A stretch of 64,000 bases of DNA from the NCBI GenBank assembly GCA_013396655.1, contig WBMV01000443.1, positions 187,871 to 251,870 on the forward strand, in the 5' to 3' direction. Positions 12,806-23,860 of the stretch are shown in pieces (position 1 is the stretch's first letter; each line of letters starts with the position of its first letter). Both the position numbers and the translations under genes were made by a program. The DNA is from Campylorhamphus procurvoides (taxonomy: Eukaryota; Chordata; Aves; Passeriformes; Dendrocolaptidae). Under the pieces are notes generated by a model. That model made no database searches. It worked only from the letters and a program-made list of their open reading frames with translations, and had not been told where the DNA came from.

Positions 12806-13944
12806 AGGGAATTAAATGAGGTCTATAAACTAAGTGTAGTATTATGAGTTGATGGCACTTTCTACTTCACTTTCACACCATACCTGAGCAAAGCACAGGG
12901 TGGCTGCATCTTCTGATCCATCATGAATCACCAAGAAACCTACTTAAAATGTGGATGGTATTGATATATTTACAGCAGTTAAAATGTTACAGGGAAGAGA
13001 CATTACTTCTCACTCCAAGAATGCTGGCCAAAGTACTAGGAGCTCTGCCTTTTTCTTTAACCCTCAGTATCAAACCATCTATACTGGACTCCTCGGTCAA
13101 ATTGCACTCAGTGTTTAAGCAAGATATGTCCCAAGGTAGATGCAGATGTGACAGTCCTACTAGGATTTGCAAGTACTCCCCAGTGAGTGTTGGCTAGCAC
13201 AGGTTCTCAACCTCATCCCTGCAGTACTTCAGGTAGCTTTTGGTTTTCCATTTCTCTAGTATGCTGGATGTTAATTATAGCCATGGAGTTTCACTGGTGG
13301 GCAGAACACCCAGGAGAAGTTGTTGTCCCTGAAGTCCTCCTTGTGCCTAGCATCAGTTTAGCACACAAAACTCCTCAGTCTAAGTCCCTTGGTAGGTCAC
13401 ACCGTTTCATCAAATTACAGAATAGCTCATTAGATTCTTAGTCAGGTTTAATCTCTTCTATCTGTAAATTCTTAATGAAAAACTTACTCACTAAGCTCTT
13501 TGCCTCCACCACTGTGTGAAACACAGGTAAAGGCTGCAGGGTCAAGACAGGAGAGGGAGCATCTGCCACTAAACTGTATAACTCCAGGTGATGTCACTAA
13601 ACAAGGGATGCTGCCTTCAGGAAGAGATGGCCTCAGGGGGAGGTTTCTGGATAGCCATCCAGATGGCTGGGGTGATCCTATCAAGCAGGTCTCCTGCACC
13701 AAGGACACGCTTTTCAAGTGCATGGCATGGAACTGGCAGATTTTGTTGCTCCTGACAGTGTGCAAGAGGAATTCTGGCATAGCTGCCTGGTCCTCATACA
13801 CTGGTCCTGGTAGTGTACCATCCTCTAAATCGGACCCTATAAATGACCCTTTTGTATTGACCCCTCCCACAGAAGGATACCCATTTTTCCTACCTTTATT
13901 GTAACTAGAAAACATCATTCTTTCTGTTGCTATCCCAAAGAAGC
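12806..13944. other. Intronic sequence with overlapping open frames on both strands
   Basis: No repeat or gene recognised. The stretch 13484-13918 is open on both strands (144 codons minus, 134 codons plus), but neither product resembles a family I know. It lies immediately before a CR1 fragment. Confidence 0.5.
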
Positions 13945-14096
13945 TGTAAATGCTCCATCTTTGGGAGTGTTCAAGGCCATGATGGATGGGTCTCGAAGCA
14001 GCATGGTCTAGTGGAAGGTGTCCCTGCCCATGCCAGTGGGGTTGAAATGAAATAAGCTTTAAGGTCGCTTCCTACCAAAGCCATTATATGATTATA
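13945..14096 (+). mobile_element. CR1 LINE 3' fragment
   Basis: GCTCCATCTTTGGGAGTGTT, CAAGGCCATGATGGATGGG, CTAGTGGAAGGTGTCCCTGC and GTCGCTTCCTACCAAAGCC follow the CR1 3' end in order. The terminal repeat has decayed to ATTATATGATTATA. Confidence 0.88.
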
Positions 14097-15240
14097 ATCC
14101 TTATGTTTTATTCCCTTATCAAAGTAGAATTTACTTTTGCCCCCAGGGGCACTTTCTAATTCAGAGGATAAGAGATACCTTGAACACCAAGTAAAATTTT
14201 AAATTCCCTGACAGTGAGTGGAATCTCATGTAAACTGGCCACTTTGAGTCAAGTTCAGACAGGAGAGAATGTCACAAGAGAGTGTCACACAATGATGAGA
14301 GTTCACAAGCCGGTGGAGTTTGTATTCTTCTTACATATGCTATTAGGTATTAAATATTCTGCCTAATTTGTACCTGGTGCTTTTCAGCAGTGAATCTCAG
14401 ACTAGTTTTACAAGAGAGGTCAGTATCTTTACCCTCATTTCATGGGTGGATAAACCAAGGTGCTGGGAGGTCTAATGCCAGAAGGTCGGTGTCAGAGAGA
14501 GAAACAACTGATTGCAACAGACTTAAATGCATTGCTGTGTATGAGTGTCATAATTCTTATTCATAATAATTCTTATTGCACCATCAACCACAGAGTTATG
14601 CAGAGATACCAAAGACAGAAATAGAGCAGTACTGACTTCTCTATAGATAGGGATATGCTCTCCAGAGACCTTTTTTTCCCCAGAAATGATAAATGACTTA
14701 AAGAAGAGCAGGTGCCATTTCTCCACCTGGGTGACTATGCCCGGAGGCAATAGAAGTAATTTTTAGGATATGATTTCCCTTCTATTTACATCAAGCTAGT
14801 AGCAGTACTTATTTTAACACAATTGCCAAGAGACTTTATTTTTAGATCTTGTCAGCATGGTATCATTCTGTAATTCTTGCTTTGTTCAAAAGAAGTGAAG
14901 ACACTTCAATTGGAAGATGGAATTCACTGGAAGAATTACTGCTACCTCCCAAATATATATTGATAGCCTAAAAAAGCAGTGATCTTCTCTTTCCCGTAAT
15001 GAGAAATGCTTCAGATCTATAAAGCATCCCTAATATTTCACTTTAAAAGACAAAACCACAAGTTGGGTTACCTTTCAGTAGGAATATTATAGATTTTCCA
15101 GCTCTTAAAGGGTTCCTTTGGGAGTCTTATTTCATCCAAATGACATTGTTCTCTTGATGACTATCACACTCCTATAGGAAAATTTGTCATTGGGGCATAA
15201 TATTGCTTTAAAAGGTCCTGGAAAACAATACAAACTTAAC

Positions 15241-15290
15241 GGGGGCAGGGGGAGGGGGAAAGAAAAATAAAAAGGAAGAAAAATGGAGGT
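15241..15290 (+). repeat. G-rich polypurine tract
   Basis: Three G5 runs separated by CA and A, followed by a GA-rich stretch. It could form a two-tetrad quadruplex or triplex structure. No function implied. Confidence 0.7.
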
Positions 15291-16133
15291 GGAAGATACA
15301 GTTTGTTAAATTCACACAAACAAGAAGAATCCAGTTGCCATGAAGACTGATCATCCACATGTATTTCTATAAGCATATGTCAACTTGATGTACTACACTT
15401 CTCTGTTTTATTTAATTACTATCTTCCAGAAGAACCTAATAATTGCTTTACTGTATCTACCTCACTGGGTATCCCGTCCAAAGAATGTGGAAGAGAGGGC
15501 ATGTAGAAGAAAAAAAATGGCACATGTCTATGGAAGGCATCTTTTCCTCCTTCTCCTAATTAACAGATTGGGTATTGTCCTCGTGAATCCCTTTTTACAT
15601 CCCTTCTGCTTCTCTCCCAGAATAATAGTAAATACTTTTACCATCTACACTTTAGAAACTCATGGGGTATTTTTTGTTGTCATAATACTTTTGATAAATA
15701 CTTCCACAGGAAGGGAAAGTTGAAATGCAGACATTCTATGAGGAACAAAAACTAATATTGACGAGGAGAGCCATCATGGAAACCAACTGCAGAGTAATAG
15801 CAGTGATTCATAAAATATGAGGCTCAGCAGAGAAGAACCGTGGGTGGGGCTAAAATTTCAATGAGGATGCATGGATGCGTCCTGATTTATACTAAGTTAA
15901 ACCTGGAGAAAAGTACCTTTATATTGCCTGAATGCCTTTAGAACTGGATGTTGCCAAAGGAGATGAAATATACAAACAAAATTAGTTTGTTTGGTAATGG
16001 TCAGCTTCCTCTAAGGGAAAATGACAATTGTGTCGTTTTGTTCTTAAATGTCAAACACATTACAACAGGTATGTGGATGTGCTCTAAATATCTTTTATTG
16101 CCTCCCAGATTTATGTTTTTCTACCTAGGATTT

Positions 16134-16189
16134 TATATATATATGTATACATACACACACACACACACACATATGTGTGTGTATATATA
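16134..16189. repeat. TA/CA/TG compound microsatellite with inverted symmetry
   Basis: TA-rich start, (AC)9 at 16153-16170, the centre CATATG, (TG)4, then TATATA. CA on one side and TG on the other gives a short perfect palindrome about CATATG. Confidence 0.95.
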
Positions 16190-17568
16190 AAAGAAATAGA
16201 TTTTCTGGGCTGACTGTGAAGAAACCCATAAGACCTATCTAACAATGTCCAACTTATGAGTCCCTTTTTTTTAGCAATAAGTGGTGTTTTTCAGTCTGCA
16301 GAATGACACTATTTCATCCCTTGGGATTTTTTTTTTTCTTTTTTGGCAGGGCTATTATATTGCACAAACATAATATATTTATTTGGACTTCTAATTTGCA
16401 GTCTTAGAGTAGGCCTTTGGTAGTTAGGGAAAGTCATGACAGTGAAAAAGACTCCTCTCTGAAAATGAATACTCCATTTTTAACTATAGCATCTGGCCAA
16501 ATTTTGAATGATATCTTGAGGCTCTATCATGAAGGCATTTGTGGATCACCTACTAAAGACAGGTGTTAAGCTGGTTTTGATATTTTAGGAGTCCTGAAGA
16601 AATCATGTTGGACAAACATGTTGATGGCAATGGTGTCAGAAATCTTTATCTTAAATTTCATCACTTAATATATATGTATCCTATTCTCTTGGCCGTACTA
16701 CAAACAATGCTACCAGTTCTGAACAAATAGATAAACAGCTCACCCTCTACTCCACTGGCTTTTCATTTGTCTGTGGATGTTGTCACTGGAACTACACAGA
16801 TTACTTCCAGTGTGTATTTATTCTACCTCATTTCCTCTGAACTACCAAATTGTTGGGTTTAAAAGGAAAAGAAACCAGAAGATGTCTACATGTTACAATC
16901 CCATTTTTCATGAGAATGTTTTGATGTCACAAAAAACAATGTGTATCCACAGAGCTTTACACAACCTAATTAATGACCAGTTGACACTGTGCCTCTAATT
17001 GTCCCCAACTGGAAGCAAAAATGTTGCCTGTGAGCCAAAGCTGATTAATGCTATTCGTTGATGAATTCTCTTTTTTATAAAAAGGAGCCAAGGGAGAGTC
17101 ACAACATCCCTGAGCTTTCACAAGGACTGCCTCGGCTTTAGGGCAATTTTGATTTTTCCTGCTGTTTTGTTTGTTTTAAAAAAATGGTGATGTCTAATCT
17201 TCAGGAACGTACCTCATCATCCAACCCACAAACTGTTGGCAAAATAATAAACCTACACAGAATGTACTGTTAGATTCCTTTTTTTTTTTAGCTTCTTCTT
17301 TTCAGAGGTATAAATCACAGCTTTTTACTTTTACAAATTGAAGTGTAGACTTTGCACTGGATAGTTGGCACTGTTTTTTTCTGGCCAAATGTTCCATGCT
17401 GGTTCCAAAGGAACTGTGGACACTGAGTTGGCTATAGTTTGTCTTTGAACTCGTTTGCAAGAACACAGACTTCAGAGGCCTTCAAGAAAAAAGTATACAT
17501 AGTTTATTTATTAAGTTGCAGTTTAGTTCTTTTGTGTGCTAAATTTCAAGTAGTAATTCTGTTTTGGA

Positions 17569-17606
17569 TTTTTTTTATTTTATTTTTTATTTTTTTTTAA
17601 TTTTTC
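17569..17606 (+). repeat. T-rich low-complexity tract
   Basis: Almost pure T interrupted by single A residues in a degenerate TTTTA pattern. Confidence 0.85.
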
Positions 17607-18272
17607 TGGCTGAGTTTCATGCACTGTGTACCTCTTCTAGTTTACATGAATGCAATCATCTGGCCATATAGGTCCAAAAACCTTACACATTTCTGGTTAT
17701 CTTACACAGTCTGGAAAGGATCCTGAAAACAAATTAGTTATTTTGCTAGTTGGTTGTGAGACTAAGTTTCCTATAACTCAACCATTATTTACTCAATATA
17801 CTTCCTATTACATTTCCAGAAATCTTCTCAGATACATATTTGCCTTTATGTCTTTGCAATGTAGTAGAAAAAACATACTATCCCTGGTAGCTTTTGCTAC
17901 TAAGTTTTCCACAATGGATATCTAATATAGTATGGAAGGGAATATTAAATTCTAAATAATGTGGAATAAGAATGCAACATGGTCTATCTCCTTGAAGCAG
18001 TTTCTGATTTTGTCTGTCAAATATAGTTTAAACTTTAGATCAGCTGAATGTTCAGCAAGGAACAAATGACAGTTATTGGTGTGTAAAACATTGCAGGTCT
18101 TGTGTTAATCTTGGACTTTTCCCTCTAGGGCCCTTGAACTGCTTGCTTCTACAGTGCTTCCTTTCTATTGATGCAATGCCATCTTTGGTACTCTAACAAA
18201 GGACTATATAAATGTTTGGAACCCAGAACAGATGTTTTTGGGCAGCTTTCATTCAGTTTGCCAAGTTCAGGC

Positions 18273-19559
18273 ATAAAGCAAGATCCTGACCGCTTGTGGT
18301 TACTGTAGATGGGATGATTTTTTTCAAAGGAAGAGTAAGCATGCTGGGCTCATTTACTTCCTGTCTTCTGGCATCCTACCACATGTCTTCTTTACTATAC
18401 CATAATGTTTCCCAAGTTTGCTTTTGTTTCATTCTCATAATTGGCTTTGTATATCCACTGACTGATCTGATTTTCCTATCAAGACAAGGCTGTTCACTCC
18501 AGATTTTCACTAGTGTAACTGAGAGGAAAATTTGGTCCGTATGCTCTGTAATAAGATATATCATCACTGTCAATATTTTTCTTCTTCCCATCACTCCCCT
18601 GCCATATGGCAACTTCACAGGAAAGAACTGAACCGCATATGTTCTAAGTAGAACTTCTTCATTCCCTGCAAAATCGAGGTTGGTTTTAATACCATTCAGA
18701 TTAAAAAGTGGAGGAAGTCCTTTATCCTTTAGCATGGGATTTTCATCTGACTTTAGCCACCCAAAAGCTAGGCAACCTGTAGAGACTGGTCATCTGATCT
18801 CCTATAGTCACTGAAGGGAGGAAGCAACTTGGAGAGGGGGATTCATCACATGCTAAGTGCTAGGGGGAAATTTTGTTGTCATGAACATAAGCGCAAATCT
18901 CTTCAATATCCACTGGTCTTAATGGTGTTGAACTGATGAATTGAGCTGCAGACTCAAAGGATCTACCCATCTGTGCTGGTGGTTGTAATGGAGACAGGAG
19001 ATGAGTCTTCCAAGCTTCTGTTAGCCTGCTCTCAGGTATGTTTGGGCTTCTGCTTGGTAACTCTCTCCAAATAGCACCAGAGCATTGTGAGCCAGGAATG
19101 CTTTTCAGTCAGCAAAACACAGATGAGGCAACTCAGTTTCAGGTAGGAACTTTTGTCCTAGTGAGACAAGCCATGCTGTCCTGAGTACTCTCAGGGTCAG
19201 TGTGTGCTGAACCATTTTGTTTAGTGATGTAGGTTTAGCCAAAGAGATGTAGGCAGTGAAAAAAGCCATATAGGAGAATGAAGGATGAACTTGATGGTTT
19301 TTCTTTCACGTTGTCCGAAACTGGGACTTGTGTGCAAGTGGCAATCCAACAGACAAGAGCTACTGTTAGTGAGGCTTTTCTTATTTTAAAAATTTAAAGA
19401 CATTTCTTCCCTGTGTTGGTGCTAAAAAGTGACTGACAATGACTATGGAAAATAGTATTTGTAAAGAAAGGTTTCCAAGACCCACTATACCTAAATGACT
19501 TACTCAAACTAGTCACCTCACAGGTCCCCCTTGAAGCTGTCATTTGGAAACTGATGTCC
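18273..19559. repeat. 1,287-bp direct duplication, copy 1
   Basis: Repeated at 19561-20847 at a constant offset of 1,288, so no indels. Only two substitutions were noticed (18574 T against 19862 A; 18749 G against 20037 A). The copy ends directly at the only N in the window. The near-identity and the N suggest two overlapping contig ends, or two haplotypes, placed in tandem. The open frames inside are duplicated too and resemble no known protein. Confidence 0.98.
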
Positions 19560-19560
19560 N
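19560..19560. other. Single ambiguous base (probable contig join)
   Basis: The only N in the window, sitting exactly between the two copies of the 1,287-bp repeat. Confidence 0.95.
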
Positions 19561-20847
19561 ATAAAGCAAGATCCTGACCGCTTGTGGTTACTGTAGATGG
19601 GATGATTTTTTTCAAAGGAAGAGTAAGCATGCTGGGCTCATTTACTTCCTGTCTTCTGGCATCCTACCACATGTCTTCTTTACTATACCATAATGTTTCC
19701 CAAGTTTGCTTTTGTTTCATTCTCATAATTGGCTTTGTATATCCACTGACTGATCTGATTTTCCTATCAAGACAAGGCTGTTCACTCCAGATTTTCACTA
19801 GTGTAACTGAGAGGAAAATTTGGTCCGTATGCTCTGTAATAAGATATATCATCACTGTCAAAATTTTTCTTCTTCCCATCACTCCCCTGCCATATGGCAA
19901 CTTCACAGGAAAGAACTGAACCGCATATGTTCTAAGTAGAACTTCTTCATTCCCTGCAAAATCGAGGTTGGTTTTAATACCATTCAGATTAAAAAGTGGA
20001 GGAAGTCCTTTATCCTTTAGCATGGGATTTTCATCTAACTTTAGCCACCCAAAAGCTAGGCAACCTGTAGAGACTGGTCATCTGATCTCCTATAGTCACT
20101 GAAGGGAGGAAGCAACTTGGAGAGGGGGATTCATCACATGCTAAGTGCTAGGGGGAAATTTTGTTGTCATGAACATAAGCGCAAATCTCTTCAATATCCA
20201 CTGGTCTTAATGGTGTTGAACTGATGAATTGAGCTGCAGACTCAAAGGATCTACCCATCTGTGCTGGTGGTTGTAATGGAGACAGGAGATGAGTCTTCCA
20301 AGCTTCTGTTAGCCTGCTCTCAGGTATGTTTGGGCTTCTGCTTGGTAACTCTCTCCAAATAGCACCAGAGCATTGTGAGCCAGGAATGCTTTTCAGTCAG
20401 CAAAACACAGATGAGGCAACTCAGTTTCAGGTAGGAACTTTTGTCCTAGTGAGACAAGCCATGCTGTCCTGAGTACTCTCAGGGTCAGTGTGTGCTGAAC
20501 CATTTTGTTTAGTGATGTAGGTTTAGCCAAAGAGATGTAGGCAGTGAAAAAAGCCATATAGGAGAATGAAGGATGAACTTGATGGTTTTTCTTTCACGTT
20601 GTCCGAAACTGGGACTTGTGTGCAAGTGGCAATCCAACAGACAAGAGCTACTGTTAGTGAGGCTTTTCTTATTTTAAAAATTTAAAGACATTTCTTCCCT
20701 GTGTTGGTGCTAAAAAGTGACTGACAATGACTATGGAAAATAGTATTTGTAAAGAAAGGTTTCCAAGACCCACTATACCTAAATGACTTACTCAAACTAG
20801 TCACCTCACAGGTCCCCCTTGAAGCTGTCATTTGGAAACTGATGTCC
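19561..20847. repeat. 1,287-bp direct duplication, copy 2
   Basis: Begins directly after the N and matches copy 1 over its full length with two noticed substitutions. Sequence to the right (CCAGAGGGTTTGCACCC) is unique, as is sequence to the left of copy 1. This is the layout expected of a failed overlap merge. Confidence 0.98.
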
Positions 20848-23273
20848 AGAGGGTTTGCACCCAGGAAAATACCATGCATCACACAAATATTTCTGAAAAT
20901 TCTCTCAACTCTGGCTTCTGGATTTTAAGACCTGGGACAACTCTGCCCTAAAAGCACTCATCGTTCACCACAGAGAACCTAGATCCAACAACAAGCAATG
21001 CAAAATGTTTTAGGGCTTTCAACCACTACTTTGAGACTCAGGGACCAGGGGGTAAATTCAGATGAATAAACCTATTTCTAAGTTTCTTCCAGGGAGTGCG
21101 TGGGTGTTGTAGACATTTAACTGCCAGGCTATTCATTTTTCTGTGCTAATAGTTTCCAAACTAGCTGACTGACCAATCTCCCTGATGTGTTGCATCAATT
21201 TTCTTATTAAATATGAAAATAATGAATGTTAGGAATGAGCCTAGAAAGCTCCTCATCTCCCAGATTGGGTCCTGGTGCCAAGTGTCTGGCTGGCATCGTC
21301 TCCAATATTCTGCAAACAACATCTGCATGAGCGTGCTGGTTGTGTAACTCGTAAAGTTAACGTAAGTGACTGCCGTGCTCTGCTGAGCAGTGCTGATTAG
21401 AGCTGTACTGCCGGGGGGAGACTTTGCAGCATGTGGGATACACAGCCATGCCGTGCCTTTCCTGGGAAAGGAAAGGGATACTGGAGGCAGGAGGACATCA
21501 TTTACAGGAGTCACTCTGGGAAGGTATGCCTTTCCCCGCCTGGGTTTCTTTGGTCACAGATGTGATTAATGATGCATCTCTGCTGAAGTGACCACTGCTG
21601 TGATGGGCAGAAAATTAGTGGTTTGGAAGCACTGACCCACCCCAATAGCTCCCTTGGAGGCTGACTTGGAGAGGGACAATGTGATGGAGAAGGGGGATTT
21701 TAGAGGATGCATGTGAGACCCTAACTCCTGACTTAACAACACATCCTGCTGCTGATCTGCACAGCCTCTGACAAATTCAGTAACATCTCTGCCAGTGAAA
21801 GGAAGGTCCAAGGTGCTTCTCATCCAGCCCATGGCACTTGACATGATACTGTACAGGAAGGCAGTGCAGGCAGCAGGCTGGAGCCCTATAACTGAAGTGC
21901 CATTAGTTCTCTGGAACATCATGTCACTGCCTACAAGGGAAAACTTGAATATTGGAGCTATAAAGAGAATTACATTTTACTTACTTCCCTCTTATGGCAA
22001 CTATACACTATCAACTATTTTAGCAAAAGCTAGACCCGCTTTTCCTGTCCTTCTCCCCAGTTTAGTGCAGTTGATTTAAAATTATTATTTTACAGCAACA
22101 CATCACAGTTCATTTTTTTAAAAAGTTAATTTTTACATTTCTCATGGCAAAATTTTCTGAAGCTGATTTTTTGAAAAGCATATGAAATTATTATTATACA
22201 TATATACAATTACTATCAAAAGCAGGGCATGTCAGTAAACTGCTTCTAGACAGGTACTAGGAATGTCCTTGTTTGCTGTTTATGTTAACCTTGGGCTAAA
22301 GATTGGCTCTTGTTCAGTACCTGAAATTTTCCAAAGAAAACAGTAGGCAATGTGTAAATAGCTAAACCACACATGTGAAATGACACTGAAATATAATGTG
22401 ACGGGTCAAACTCTAGTTGGGTTAAGTCAGGCATTTGCAGTAATCCTTCTTTACCCCACTTAAATGTCACGTAGGTAAGTCATGACAACTCACCCACTGC
22501 CAGGAAAAGCTTGCATTATCCTCAAGGATGAATTCAGGACCTCAGGAAGCTACCAAGTCAAATGAAAAACAGAGACAACAGGCAATGGCTTAGCAGCTTA
22601 AGCCATATGCCTCAGATCAGTCTAGCCATAATTTCAAATGCCAGCAGGATCATTACCAAGCTAATGTAGATCTATTGAGTGCTTGGCCATTTACTACAGG
22701 CAGAACAAGTCCTTTGAGTTAAATCCTAAGAAATTAGTTCCTTTGGGATTAGGTGGCTATTAAAAATCACAGGATATTTTCATAAGGGGAGGAGTTTATT
22801 AATCTTATGCCCTTAACTAAATTAGTCCTTTCCTCCTACAAATACACATTCAGTTCTTTATTGCAAATAGAAGATGGGAGAGGAGGAGAGATTGAAACTG
22901 TCCAGTGATGTGCTGTGTCTTGCAAGAGCTGCCAACACTGCAGTTCAAAGACACTGTGGGTTTTTGCAATGAAAACCACAGAGTTTTGTTCCTGGAGCTT
23001 CTGTAGCAGTGGCTGGACTACAACCCTGGGCACTTGTTCTGCATTTATGATTAAGCACAGGGCACATCCTCCAAATCCAGTTCTCCGGGTGTCCCAGGCC
23101 CTTGGCATCCCACTCCAGCAGTGCCTGTGATGGGAAGGCTGGGCTGACCTAGCCTCTGGTTCTCATGGCAGCTTTTGTTATTGTGGGCTAATGGTGGTAA
23201 TACAAACCACAGTGTATACAGGCAAGTGTTCAAGCTCACAAGTCTTCTCTGCTTTGAAAACTTGCACATGGCA
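20848..23273. other. Intronic sequence without recognised features
   Basis: Repeat-poor intron. Short antisense open frames around 21161-21922 (117 and 118 codons) resemble nothing I recognise. Confidence 0.55.
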
Positions 23274-23333
23274 GAGAGTTGGAACAAGATGGTCTTCAGG
23301 TCCCTTCCAACACAAACCATTCTAAGATTTTAC
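23274..23333 (+). mobile_element. Short CR1 LINE 3' remnant
   Basis: GAACAAGATGGTCTTCAGGT followed by CCCTTCCAACACAAACCATT and a decayed CTAAGATT tail is the CR1 terminal segment. The upstream boundary is unclear. Confidence 0.8.
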
Positions 23334-23755
23334 TATGGGATGCAGAAGGGTCTCCACTGTGAAGAGAAGAACTGGGACTGAAGCCCTGACTCAGACACCT
23401 GAAGATGGGTGGAACACAAAGAAAAGCCAAGATAGTAATGTAGGTATGACTGTGGTTACCACAGTGCAGAAGCTTCACTTCTGGAAGACTGCAGATCAAG
23501 ACTGTATGCCTGCTAGTATATATGTGCACACACAAATCTCTTGGCTTGCTAAAAGATATTCAGTGAAATGTGATCCCCTACCCTTAAACTTTGAGCATCC
23601 CTCAAATGAGGGTATTATGATTTATTGGTGTTCTGTATTTCCATCTGTCATGGGTAGTGCTACAACATTTCCAATGTCAGTGACTGAGTACTGCTGATGC
23701 TGGGAAGCAGGCACTGGTCCAGCCTAGAGTTCTTCAACATCCTTCTATGAAACTC

Positions 23756-23860
23756 TGGCAAGATTCAGAGATGCTAAGTGTCTTTTCCAAACTTGGATTA
23801 TATCTAGCAATAGGAGCCAGATTTCCTGACTTGCTGTTCTTTAGAAATCATCTGATAACA
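23756..23860 (-). mobile_element. Possible MIR-like SINE fossil
   Basis: CAGAGATGCTAAGTGTCTTT followed by GGAGCCAGATTTCCTGACTT resembles the antisense MIR order (GAGGTTAAGTGACTTGCCC, then GAACCCAGATCTCCTGACTC). The match is weak and by eye only. Confidence 0.3.

Larger units (their letters stand above)
14097..18272. other. Intronic sequence with simple repeats
   Basis: Holds a purine/G-rich tract (15241-15290), a CA/TG dinucleotide repeat (16134-16189) and a T-rich stretch (17569-17606). A weak MIR-like string occurs near 14430-14475. No gene recognised. Confidence 0.55.

Noticed and set aside
13484..13918. Overlapping 144- and 134-codon frames on opposite strands
   Set aside because: Both strands open over the same stretch is a composition effect; neither product is recognisable.
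18296..20023. Duplicated 111- and 119-codon frames
   Set aside because: They are duplicated only because the DNA segment is duplicated around the N; each pair overlaps on opposite strands, so not a gene family.
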